A stretch of DNA of 64,000 bases from Borovskyia barvae (Eukaryota > Euglenozoa > Kinetoplastea > Trypanosomatida > Trypanosomatidae): contig JASAOM010001059.1 in NCBI GenBank assembly GCA_030849085.1, positions 62,001-126,000 of the forward strand, written 5' to 3'. Both the position numbers and the translations under genes were made by a program. Every line of letters begins with the position of its first letter. The stretch's first letter is position 1. Under the pieces are notes generated by a model. It worked only from the letters and a program-made list of their open reading frames with translations. It did no database searches and was not told where the DNA came from. Positions 22,909 through 32,273 of the stretch are shown here, in pieces.

Positions 22909-23737
22909 CAAGCCTACGTGTGGCACTCCTGTGAACAGTCGATGCTTGAACTTTCATCCAGTGGTGCGCTTTTCCTTTGCACACGTAAACGAGGAGGAGG
23001 GGGCTCGGTGATATGCTGCACATTGGGCGTTTCGGATGCCGTGGTGCGCAAGTCAACGGTGATGGGCGTCCAGCTGCTATCTAGGGATGGACCCCCACCT
23101 ACCAATAGGTGGGAGTCACGGTGTCCCTGTAGGGCAGAGGGTAGAGCGGAATACATTCGAAAAAAATATATTGTCAACCTGCGAGGGCTAAAGATTCCCA
23201 ATCTCTCCAATCTGCGTCGCGTACGAACTCATTTTTGAATGCGGCCGTCGGCGCGAGTGAGTGAGTTGCCTACGCGATTTATGCTTCCTCGCTGCCCCCC
23301 CCCATCTGACGTTCTTCACCATCGCTGATCTTCGCACTTTCTCCCTCTCTTGCTTTTCTCGGTGGGTCCTTGATTTGCACCGCATCCGCTTCCCCACTCT
23401 CTTTCTCATCTCACCTCTCCAAAAGGGCAAAAAGGAATAGGGCAACGAAACGGTTCTACCTGCACACATTCACATCTACCCACACGTACTGCGGTACAGA
23501 ACGCTACTGGACGTAGAATCGACTTCCACGATTTTCTCTTGTCACAGTGCGGTGACCCCGGCAGCAACGAAAGCGAAAGGCAAAAGAAAGTACGTTGCAT
23601 ACGTGTAACGCTCCCGTACCACCACCAAGTGGCCTACCTCTTCTCCTCCCCACCCTCTCCTTGGGCTCCTCTGCTTTACCCAGCGGTCGCAAGAGAGGAA
23701 AAACAGCTCGCACCCCGACAGGCCCTGTGAGACGGAA
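22909..23737. other. Spacer between RabGGTase alpha and MGCS-protein genes
   Basis: No gene is supported. A perfect 7-bp inverted repeat (23094-23100 with 23107-23113, loop of six bases) lies about 190 bases after the upstream stop codon. The C/T tract at about 23639-23680, followed by AG at 23682-23683, is the likely splice acceptor of the next gene and leaves about 54 bases of leader. Confidence 0.5.
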
Positions 23738-24238
23738 ATGGGGTGCAGTGGATCCAAGGAAAAGAAGCCGAGCGGGGCAGCACCGGAAGTGAAGAATACT
23801 GGCGCTGCTGCCGATACGAATGTGGGAACAACGAGTAACACTAATCGGCCAGTGGGTGCGGCTGCGCAGCCAAGACAACAGTCGCCCAGCAACCGGTCGG
23901 TCGAGACCCCGGCGGGCCGTGCGGCCACTAACAGTGAAGTGGTCAACACCAACGTGGATTCTACTCCCACAAAGACGGCGCCTGGAAAAGGACCACGCAC
24001 CGCTGGCACCGAATCGGCTCCCGTAGACGTGGACGAGGAAGGCAATGCGATTGTGTTGCCCAAGGGAGACTGGATCAAGACGGAAGGCACGCCGTACTAC
24101 TACTCGGCGTTGGAAAATCTTTACTACCACCCGCCTAGCTGCCAATTTTACGATCCCACCAACGAAATGTGGTTCGACCCCGAGAAGAACGAATGGTACC
24201 ACGACGATGCCTCGGATGAGGAAGGGGTGACAGCATAA
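23738..24238 (+). CDS. Small MGCS-type (putatively acylated) protein with OCRE-like aromatic tail
   Basis: The 166-residue protein starts MGCSGSKEKK. Gly2, Cys3 and small polar residues at 5-6 fit the consensus for N-myristoylation plus palmitoylation, which in kinetoplastids often directs proteins to the flagellar or plasma membrane. The middle (about residues 12-95) is low-complexity Ala/Thr/Pro/Asn. The last 70 residues are acidic and aromatic: GDWIKTEGTPYYYS, LENLYYHPPS, CQFYDPTNEMWFDPEKNEWYHDD. This array of short aromatic repeats resembles OCRE domains, which are otherwise mostly found in splicing factors. No transmembrane segment is present. The ATG choice is supported by the acylation motif. 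I do not recognise a named orthologue, and the OCRE comparison is by eye. Confidence 0.65.
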   Translation: MGCSGSKEKKPSGAAPEVKNTGAAADTNVGTTSNTNRPVGAAAQPRQQSPSNRSVETPAGRAATNSEVVNTNVDSTPTKTAPGKGPRTAGTESAPVDVDEEGNAIVLPKGDWIKTEGTPYYYSALENLYYHPPSCQFYDPTNEMWFDPEKNEWYHDDASDEEGVTA

Positions 24239-27200
24239 TATGAAAAAAAAATGAAGAGGAATCAGTGAAGGTAAGGGGAACACGAAAGGAAGAGATGACA
24301 GAGGCAATACTCCATACCGTAGAGCGCTTTTCTAAGGTGCGAGCGGGCGAGCTTGCACACATGATCGTGAGGTGTTGGTGCGATCTCGTCGGAGGACACT
24401 TCTTCTTTTTTTTTTGGAGAGAGGAAGGATGTCAATTTCTTTTCCCATTTCACATTTTACAGTGGCGCGCCATTTGTGTTTCGCTCAGTGGGGGTGTCTC
24501 AAGGCCCCACGCGGAATACAACAGCTCTTCTCATATTCGTCATCCTCACCACACGCCCCTTCAAGTCCTCTCTGACAAACTGGTATCATGCGTTTTTTTG
24601 TTTGTTTCTTGCTCCTTTTTTTCCTGTTCGCGTTTGAGTGTGGTGTTGCTTTCGTCGATGGAGAGGGAGCGTCTCCTCCACTCCATTACACTTCCTTCCC
24701 CCCTTTCACCTACTCTACTCTTTTCCCGTTGTGCGTTTCGTGGTATCGTTGCAGCTATCATATTGCACTTGTCACCAATTTTTTCTAGTGTACCCCCTCA
24801 GGCAATGTCGCAGCCCCCTCTCCTCCCCCCTCTCCTTCTACAAGTCACCCTGTGACGCTTTCCCGTCAGATTGTGAGGGCGGGCTCATTCAAAGGCAAGG
24901 GAGTTAAGCGGGAAGAGGTTAGAGACGCAGATTTAGAGAAAAGGTGGAGGAGAGGATGAAGGGAGAGGGAGCCGCTTTCTTGTGAGCGTACAGTAGAGAC
25001 GGTGACAAACTACAAAACCGAAATTTTTTTTCGCATGGACATACTTCACGTTTTCTTCTAGATGGGCCCGTATGCTGGTGCGTGATGCTCGCCCCTGCTT
25101 ACGCAGAGAGCTCTCCTACCCACTCCCTCCTTCCCTCTCCAATTCATCCCTCCGCCCTTATAGCACTGCGTAAAAGCTCTTGCAAAGCGTCTTTTTTCTT
25201 TGTCGTGCGACTGAACCCCACATAAGTGCCAGCGAGAGGGAGGACGAGACGTGAGGGGGTTCAGTGAACAAAAGATGGAGGATGTGATGGGGAGGGGTGG
25301 GGAACTAGCGATAGAGAGGATGCGGTGCCTCAAAGAAAGAGGGCGTGTCCTGTTGTACGCGGGATGGTCACCCTGCTCTCCTTTACTGCACAGGTCCGTC
25401 CTTCTGCATTCTCCCATGGCAACATATATTACTCTGATGTTTGCTTTTTGTTTTTGTGGGGTGGGGGTTGGGTGCAGAAGAGAGCAGCCGTGGCCCCGGC
25501 ACGCGGTTGGTAGGCCATGATGAAGTGACATGGTGAGGGAGAAATGGGGATGAGTAAGAGGGCTGGTTGGTACGGGTGTTGGGTGCGCATGTAGCCTACC
25601 CTCCCCCTTCCATCCTTATTGTGAGGAGAGGAGAGGGAGGGGGGCGGGGGGCGGACACCGTAAGTGTAGCTCATAGTGGTGAAGCCTTACTGCAGCCCCA
25701 GCAACGCTTTTTTTCTACTGTACATTCGAGATGCGTTACCCTTTGCATGATTCCTCTCTTTCTTGTAACATTTTTTTTGCTGTTGTTTTCCTGTGTATGA
25801 TTAAAGTATCCCTCCCTCTCCTGAGTGATGTGGTCCTTGCTCGCTTGTTCGCGGCCACTCAGCTGTTACTGGTAGTCATAGTGTGGGAGAATACGGAAGA
25901 CAGAAGACTTCTTTGGACAATCTCTACTCTGTGCCCCTGCTTCGCCCCTTCCTCTGCGTTGTTTTTCCGCGTTTACGGTCTTCAGTGGAACTTTCTACCA
26001 GAGAAGAGCACCTTTTTCCTGCCCCCTCCCCCTCCCCCTTCCTTTTTTTGTTTTGGAAGAAAAACACTGCACAAAATTCTTTCCGCATGCGCCATGATGG
26101 AGATGGTGTCTTCGCAACGCAGCAGCTACCGCCTCTCCAGTGGGACCTGACGACAGCGCCACCTCGCCTCTCAAGCACTACCATGTTTTCTGGCCTCGTC
26201 AAGCTGTCTCTTCGAATATCAAGAGACCAATGCAATCCCCGCTGCCTCTACCTCCCTCGAGGAGTAGAGAAAAAGATGGACGGGCCCAACTAGCGCGTGA
26301 GCTGTGGTTCTCAACGGTGTGGAGCATGAAGGAATGAGGGGTGAAGCTTGAATCTGCCACTCTTGCCCCCCTCCCCCCTTTCTACATCATGAAAATAGGA
26401 GGAAGGAGAACTCTGGGGACGTGCAGAATACATGCGAACCCTCTGCTGCGCATATATATATATATATATATGTGCGCACGACAGCTTCCTCACAACGGTG
26501 GGTTGTGACTTCCGATACTTTCAAACACGCTAGACATTGTGTTTGCCGTTTCTGCTCTCGCAAAAAATAAAAGTATACGGACGAGAAAAGATAGGATTTG
26601 TGGGATGATCCAGGGAAAGGGTGGACGCAGGAGGGAGTGGCAATGCCAGGCTTATTTCACGCTCAAAAACGACAGTCTTCGAACATCTTTGTGGTTGCTT
26701 TTCATTTTTCATTGGCATCTCTGGGGTCAAGAGGGAACGCGTGGGTAGTTCTTGTGTGAATTTTTAGTTGTTGAACCAAATCCCTACGAGAGAACGGAGC
26801 GAAGAGAACACCAAAGCACGCGTCATGATCTGCAATTCAAACATGTTATTTTCCGGCTCTGAGCAACATCACAGCTCTCTTCGTGGTTCACAGCCTTCCA
26901 GCACTAGAAAAAGTTCGGCGCTGGTGTAGGCTCGACGTGGTGATAGTAAGTGAACAGCAGCTGGGTATTGCGCTTGTATTATCTACCCCCCTTTCCCACT
27001 GCTCTTTTTCTTTTCAGATACGCAGAAGCCCATAAAGGAAGACGAAATGGAGCGGCAAAACCTGCTGATGCGCTAGTTGCTATCTTCAGCTCTGTGCGCC
27101 CAGAAGAGCGCTTCTGTGTGTCTCATCGTAAAAAAACTCAACGGTGCGTCACGCCATCCCTCTTTCTCGTATACTCTCCCTCAAGGAATATCCCCCTCCT

Positions 27201-27599
27201 CCCTCCTAAAATTTCATGTTGATGCACGGATGCCGAGCGGCATGCGCGAAGCACACCTCGATTTTGTGCTCTCATATTTCGCTCGGGAAAAAGTTTATCT
27301 CGGTGTCTCCGTATATATTCAGGGCAATATTTAACACGCGTAGTGAGGAGAGGTTTTCCCTCGTTTGCGTTGTGGTGTTTTTTTTTTTTTTGAAGGCTTG
27401 CGCGTCCAATGAAAACGCCACACACCTAGGAGTTTTTCCGAAGTGTGATACATAAAAGCAGTGCACCTGATTTTTTCTTTATATGCTCTATCACCACCGC
27501 TGCCGTGACGCGAAGCACTCGAGCATACGTCATTATTATTATCCGTTCCAGCTGCCACCGCCTCCCCCCTCTCGCCACCCGTCCTAGGGAGTACATGTG
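24239..27599. other. 3.4-kb gene-free spacer
   Basis: No coding region is supported; the longer frames near 24265-24855 and 25731-26293 are hydrophobic, CT-driven translations without domain features. It contains a (AT)10 run at 26452-26471, G-rich stretches near 25450-25470 and 25620-25650, and a T-run at 27379-27391. The tract at about 27555-27585 with AG at 27586-27587 is the likely splice site for the next gene. Confidence 0.5.
26452..26471. repeat. (AT)10 microsatellite
   Basis: A perfect 20-bp AT run in the spacer upstream of the coiled-coil gene at 27600. Confidence 0.9.
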
Positions 27600-27600
27600 A
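27595..27600 (+). promoter_or_regulatory. Start-stop uORF overlapping the main ATG
   Basis: The bases ATGTGATG at 27595-27602 contain an ATG directly followed by TGA; the last base of that stop is the first base of the main ATG at 27600. It lies 8 bases after the predicted splice acceptor AG at 27586-27587, so it would be the first AUG of the mRNA. Minimal AUG-stop elements can pause ribosomes or force reinitiation in other eukaryotes. Function here is inferred. Confidence 0.45.
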
Positions 27601-28982
27601 TGACATCTGTCAGACAGAACGACGACATGGCGTACCGTGGCGATGCGGTACTGGCATCTGATGAGGATGATGTCGTGGACGATGCACCGCAAGCGACACT
27701 GAAACTTCTCGGTGACTTTCCGGAGCCTCTCACGGAGCCTCAACGTCGCGCGGTTCAACGCTATGTCACACAGAAGCTCCGTGAATACGAAGTGGTGCGG
27801 CATCAGGTAGCCATAGTAGAGCGGGGCTATCTTGCCTTGCTGCGGCTAGTGAAGCGCTTGCGAAGAGAGCAAGCGGAGCTTCAGAGGAGCCTAAACGACG
27901 GTGATGAGAAGTCGGATACTTCTGCCTCCGCTGCAGTCAGTCCGTCTTCCCGCCCTCTTTCCGAAGCAAAAAGCTCTGTTGCCCCAGAAGGAAGCCCGAC
28001 TCTAATCCGGCGTCCTACCTCCATAGCAGTCACGTCAGTCTCCTCGAATTCTACCACAAAGGAGCCCGCCGTGCCGCCAAAGCGCCGGCCCGGGGGCTTG
28101 TTGCTTCGATCCTCTGTATTCAACGGTTTTCAGAAGGCGTTGCAGGCGGCTCAGACGGAGCAGCGGGACGAGAAGGCGGAGCAGCTGGCGAGGGCAAGGG
28201 AGCGCATCGCCCGTGAATCGCGCCTGCGCCTCGTCAGCGAGGACCTGGCATCCCAGGAAGCGCTACTGGAGCCGCTGCAGCGCAAGTACACGCGAGCTGT
28301 GTCACTTGGTACCGAGGCAGCGGATCGATGCGCACCCCTCTTGACTTTGCTCGATGATATGTGGCGGCTGGAGGCACATTACCCGTCGCGCTTTGCGATG
28401 CTGGCGAAGGGCAACCTTGAGCCGCTACTCTATGACGCTGTTCACGGCGATGGGGACGGCGACAGGGCAGAAGAAGATCGCACAGACGCCGCTGGCGGTA
28501 CTGCAAATCATAGTGCAGATGATGGCAGCAGTAGTGCTGTTGTGATGTTTAGCGTCCCCTTCACCCCTGCTCAATACACGGCGGAGGTTGAAGACCTTAT
28601 CCGGGCCCAGGTAGAAGAGGTAATCGACGAGTACCTGGGCTATCGCACGCGAATGGACCCGGTACTGTATCAGCTCGAGCAAGCACAGCAGCTTGCAAAG
28701 GCCAGGAAGGTAGATCAACTCATGGACATTATCGGTATATCAGGCACAGAGGCCGGTGCGGAAGTTCGTCCTCTTGGCGAGGCGCCTGCTCTACCGGGCA
28801 CCTCGCTCGTTACCGCTACCACGTCAATGCGAGCAGCGCTACACATCTCATCCGAAGAGGACGACGACGAGGACGCCGTGGTGGCTGGTGCACCTGGTGA
28901 GGAGGCCATTGATGCGGATCGGCACGATCGGGAGCAAATCCGCACCGCATTGACTGCCCTCGATGATTTCGAGGACAACTGA
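27600..28982 (+). CDS. Conserved-looking coiled-coil protein of unknown function
   Basis: I do not recognise this 460-residue protein. Residues about 35-100 (EPLTEPQRRAVQRYVTQKL, then RGYLALLRLVKRLRREQAEL) are helical and likely coiled coil. A Ser/Thr/Pro-rich segment follows to about residue 165. A second long charged helix runs from about 180 to 250 (EQRDEKAEQLARARERIARE). A helical segment near 325-380 (AEVEDLIRAQVEEVIDEYLG) is followed by an acidic tail with a run of Glu/Asp near residue 420. No signal peptide or membrane segment is seen. The long frame begins one codon upstream at a GTG; the ATG at 27600 is used, although an in-frame ATG at 27627 is also possible given the overlapping uORF. 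Confidence 0.7.
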   Translation: MTSVRQNDDMAYRGDAVLASDEDDVVDDAPQATLKLLGDFPEPLTEPQRRAVQRYVTQKLREYEVVRHQVAIVERGYLALLRLVKRLRREQAELQRSLNDGDEKSDTSASAAVSPSSRPLSEAKSSVAPEGSPTLIRRPTSIAVTSVSSNSTTKEPAVPPKRRPGGLLLRSSVFNGFQKALQAAQTEQRDEKAEQLARARERIARESRLRLVSEDLASQEALLEPLQRKYTRAVSLGTEAADRCAPLLTLLDDMWRLEAHYPSRFAMLAKGNLEPLLYDAVHGDGDGDRAEEDRTDAAGGTANHSADDGSSSAVVMFSVPFTPAQYTAEVEDLIRAQVEEVIDEYLGYRTRMDPVLYQLEQAQQLAKARKVDQLMDIIGISGTEAGAEVRPLGEAPALPGTSLVTATTSMRAALHISSEEDDDEDAVVAGAPGEEAIDADRHDREQIRTALTALDDFEDN

Positions 28983-29930
28983 AGTTGGAAAGCCCGTCCC
29001 CTTTCGGTGCACTCACCCACGCAGCAGGAGCACGCCGAAGACCAAAACCCGTTTGTTGACCTGGAGAGGTGTGTGCTCAACCAATAAGCGAAAGAAGGGC
29101 TGATGTGATCCTAGGTTACCGAAGTGCTCATTGGTTCAGCTAAGTCTGTGAAGCTACATCTTGGAAACTAAAGGCACATCTCTGGCAAGGAAATATCATC
29201 GTGGTTTTTTTAGAGGTGACCCTTCACATTTTTTTTATCTCGCGGAGAGTAAAGCCACAGCACAAAACTGTGCTATCATAACCATGCAGGGAGAGGCTTC
29301 CGGAGCGTTTTCGGGGCTGCTTGTGGCAAAAGTGAGGAAAAGCTTGGAGGTACCTTCCATCGTGATGCACCCCATCTCACCTCAAAGAAAGCGCGGGAGC
29401 CTTTCCATCTCCGCGTTTACTTTTATCGATGCCCCTCTGCCTCCTTCGTTTCCTCCCCAGTCATGTTTACGGTGGCTCACGAATCCTATTCTGTTCTTAA
29501 TTTTAAAGGCGTCAGCAGGGAGCGGCTTTTCGCTTCGTGTGAAACTGTTCATGAGTGCAGTCTTCCTGTTACGGTGACGTGGAAGAAAACAGCGGCGGAG
29601 AACGCGGAGGAAACTCCCACCACCACCACCAATAGGAACCACGCTGAATGACGCTACATTTTTTTTCCTCAATTCCCCCTTGTGTTTGCTCCTCCTCACC
29701 TACCTCTACACCCCCTCCATATTTCTCTCTCTGGATGTTCTCTTCCGCCAACGATGTGGTGACGTCAGAGCAAAACGCCTCCACGTGGGGCAGCAGGAGA
29801 ACAGCGGACCCATTGAAACCTTCATCACTTGGGAGGGTGATCTTGTGATGCAAGGCAGTACATATATATATATATATATATATTCTTCAAAAGGTTCTGA
29901 GGGGAAAACAGAAGCGATAGTACGGAAGCC
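28983..29930. other. Spacer and 5' leader before the hydrolase-like gene
   Basis: No independent gene is supported. A C/T tract at about 29688-29747 is followed by AG at 29767-29768, the likely splice acceptor, which gives a leader of about 162 bases. This leader contains a (TA)n microsatellite at 29862-29883 and a uORF that runs through it (annotated separately). Confidence 0.5.
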
Positions 29931-29934
29931 ATGA
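29848..29934 (+). promoter_or_regulatory. 28-codon uORF through a (TA)n repeat, overlapping the hydrolase start
   Basis: The first ATG after the predicted splice acceptor is at 29848. Its frame encodes 28 residues, beginning MQGSTYIYIYIYSS because the TA repeat translates as Tyr-Ile pairs, and ends at a TGA at 29932-29934. The main ATG is at 29931-29933, so stop and start overlap as ATGA. This arrangement favours termination-reinitiation coupling. A change of one TA unit would shift the uORF frame. The sequence arrangement is observed; translation is inferred. Confidence 0.5.
29862..29883. repeat. (AT)11-type microsatellite inside a uORF
   Basis: An alternating A/T run of 22 bases lies 47 bases before the hydrolase-like ATG and is read within the upstream ORF 29848-29934. 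Confidence 0.9.
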
Positions 29935-31301
29935 TCCCCAGATCCACGCCCTACGAGCACAGTCCTCCTCCCCGGGACAATATCGTCACGGTGACCATGC
30001 CCGGTATCACATCCTGTCGGTCGCAACTGTCCCGGTATACCGGAGGAGATCCGGTAACGGTGCTATGCAATTGGTCTGATGTAGAGGAAACACATCCGCT
30101 GCACATTGTGGATGCCAACAAGAACCGCTTCACGGGGGTTCCCCTTCGACGAAGGCTTCGACGGGCAATACGATGGTGGTGCTGCATCGTCCTTCGCCGG
30201 AAGTCCCACGAAAGGGACCTGGAGAGCTGTGACCGTGGCAACGAAAGCGAATGGGAGCCGTGTATGGAAGGTGATGCAGTGACCATAGCAGCATTAGACA
30301 CTGCCTTGCCAGCGCAGCGCTCCTCGTCAAAGCTGTCATACCCAACGTGCGCACCTCGTCCCCAGCCAGCGGAGCGACTCACGGCTGTTGGAAAGTCCAC
30401 ATGGACCACGTCGGCGACTGTCCCTCTTACTGAGCTCGAGGCGGCCGATCGAGGTTGTGTCGATCCGCCGGTTCTCTATGAAGCGACATGCCGTATAGCA
30501 CCGCGGCTCATCCACGGTGTACTGGCATCCCCAGAGATGGCTGAAGTGCGTCATCGAGGGTGGTACCGCACTCTCAACCCACTTCACTGGGCTCTCACAA
30601 TGAAGGAGCTACTGACGTGTTGGTGGTTCAGCGTGCGTCCATATCAGTGGTGCTACTCCGAGCCAGGCAGGACGAACACCGCCGGGCTACGGGACCAGGC
30701 TGCTTTTCTCCGTGAGGTGAGGCGTGGAATTCATCACATCGGTAGGGCGACTTCGGCAGGTCCAGGGAGCGGCCCCACCGCCACAGGTGGCGATTCAGTG
30801 CCAAGGAAGGAACATCTTGTCCTTTTCGGTGTAAGCCGTGGTGCGACAACGTGTTTCTACACCGCCATGAAACTGTTACCGGAGGAGGCACGATACGTGT
30901 CTCTCGTGATCGTGGAGGCCCCTTTCGATACCCTGGATCACGTCATCAGCGCCTCATCGTGGACGCCTCGGCTCTTGCGGTGGTTCGCCTACTGCTGGAG
31001 CGACTGGCGTAACATCCATGAGGAAAGGGTGGCGTACAACTTCGATCCAGAAAGGGTGCATCTTCGTTGCCCGGTTGCGTTCGTCATGTCCCTAAAGGAC
31101 AAACGGGTCCCCAACGAATGTACGCAGGCGCTAATTGATCGAGTACGGCGAGAACTTGTGCCTCACGTCATACCGGCTGTAGAAGTTTTAGTCTTGCGGC
31201 ATAGCAGACACCCTTGTATGGCGGTAGGGCATAAGGAAGATCAAGACGCCTACGTAGCGTTTGTAGAGGGACTTTACAACAAGTATTGCCCCGCAACTTG
31301 A
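29931..31301 (+). CDS. Alpha/beta-hydrolase-like protein
   Basis: The C-terminal half of this 456-residue protein looks like an alpha/beta hydrolase. HLVLFGVSRGATTCFYTAM contains the nucleophile elbow GxSxG with Ser302. VAFVMSLKDKRVP supplies the acid after strand 7 (Asp390). VLVLRHSRHPCMAVGH supplies candidate histidines (424, 427, 434). The strand-turn SLVIVEAPFDTLDHV lies between them as expected. The family includes esterases, lipases and peptidases; the substrate cannot be predicted. The N-terminal 190 residues are unusual, with a basic, Trp/Cys-containing stretch near residues 70-90 (RRRLRRAIRWWCCIVLRR) that could be a membrane anchor or interaction surface. The ATG at 29931 is preceded by an overlapping uORF. 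Confidence 0.72.
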   Translation: MIPRSTPYEHSPPPRDNIVTVTMPGITSCRSQLSRYTGGDPVTVLCNWSDVEETHPLHIVDANKNRFTGVPLRRRLRRAIRWWCCIVLRRKSHERDLESCDRGNESEWEPCMEGDAVTIAALDTALPAQRSSSKLSYPTCAPRPQPAERLTAVGKSTWTTSATVPLTELEAADRGCVDPPVLYEATCRIAPRLIHGVLASPEMAEVRHRGWYRTLNPLHWALTMKELLTCWWFSVRPYQWCYSEPGRTNTAGLRDQAAFLREVRRGIHHIGRATSAGPGSGPTATGGDSVPRKEHLVLFGVSRGATTCFYTAMKLLPEEARYVSLVIVEAPFDTLDHVISASSWTPRLLRWFAYCWSDWRNIHEERVAYNFDPERVHLRCPVAFVMSLKDKRVPNECTQALIDRVRRELVPHVIPAVEVLVLRHSRHPCMAVGHKEDQDAYVAFVEGLYNKYCPAT

Positions 31302-32269
31302 TATCCACAACCCGTGGCGGGTGTGGAAGAACTTTGATTGAATCAAAGAGCCCAGTACCGACAAGAACGCATCCGCACTCACCTTGTGCGTAGACTCGAG
31401 TCGCCGAGGAGAGGCCCCCAGGAATTGGTGAGCCTGCTCGTCTCCCCCTTTGTCTCGCCTCGTTCCCATCCCTGCGCGGAGCTGTTCCGCAGGATGTACC
31501 AAGGCCGCGGTCGTGCAGGCCGTCTGCAAATGCTGCGCCATGGACACGGTATAGCAGCTCTGCACTGCAGATGCGTGGCAAGGAACGAGAAGGAAATGGG
31601 GTGCGGCAGTCGCATGTTTTTTTTCCGTTAGCTCCTCTTGTTTCGCTCCTTCGCCTTTCGCTGCCTCTTTTTTTCCTTGACTTTTTTTTGGGGGGGGGGA
31701 GCCATTCGCTACGGCGAATGGCTGCATGGCCACGCTGGGTGAACATGCAGAAAAGAAGCTAGCAGATGGCGGCCGGAGCTGCTCTGCTGCTCGAATTTAT
31801 CTGTTTTTTCCGCGCCGTGCTCCCTTACCTCACCAACTACGAGAGAGGTGGACTTGGAAAGTGGTAGCTACCAGAAACAAAAGAAAACGATCTCTGGAGG
31901 AGAAAGCTGAGCAGCTCTCTCTCTATCTATCTCTCTTGGGACTGTACCCCTCCCCCTCCCCCTTCCTCCTTTCCCCCGTAAAGCACCAATTCACACACCG
32001 CACGCGCTCTCCTTTACCAAAATGTTATTCTCGCGGGATCACATCAACTTTCAGATGCGCGTCATGCCTTTCTCTTCGCCCATCCGCTACTCCCTCACCC
32101 GTGTCAACTTATCATCTTTTTCTTTTCTTGAGTGTTGTGTCTACGGCATTTAGCCCTACCAATCGGTCAACGGCTATCCGCTTCAAAGCGCCGAGGCGAT
32201 AGGGGTTGTTTTCTGTTGCTTTTTGTGTAGAATCGTACTTGCCCGCATGTACTACCATTTTTTGCGAGC
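31302..32269. other. Spacer between hydrolase-like and CLC genes
   Basis: No gene is supported. It holds a T-run and a G-run of ten (31690-31699) directly before a perfect hairpin with a UACG loop (31701-31722), several C/T tracts and the splice acceptor of the CLC gene (tract about 32204-32227, AG at 32229-32230). Confidence 0.5.
31701..31722 (+). other. Perfect 9-bp hairpin with UACG tetraloop
   Basis: The arms GCCATTCGC (31701-31709) and GCGAATGGC (31714-31722) are exact reverse complements separated by TACG. In RNA this gives a C(UACG)G loop, a member of the very stable UNCG tetraloop class. It sits in the spacer about 400 bases after the hydrolase-like stop codon and directly after a G10 run. 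It may be a 3' UTR element; no known family is recognised. Confidence 0.7.
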
Positions 32270-32273
32270 ATGA
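32247..32273 (+). promoter_or_regulatory. 8-codon uORF overlapping the CLC start as ATGA
   Basis: Sixteen bases after the predicted splice acceptor (AG at 32229-32230) an ATG opens a frame encoding MYYHFLRA, which stops at TGA 32271-32273. The main ATG is 32270-32272, so the two overlap by three bases. It would be the first AUG of the mRNA. Reinitiation or leaky scanning would be needed for CLC synthesis. Confidence 0.5.

Noticed and set aside
24265-24855. 196-residue + frame
   Set aside because: Hydrophobic and Ser/Leu/Pro-rich translation of T/C-rich spacer, no recognisable domain, begins soon after a stop codon of a real gene.
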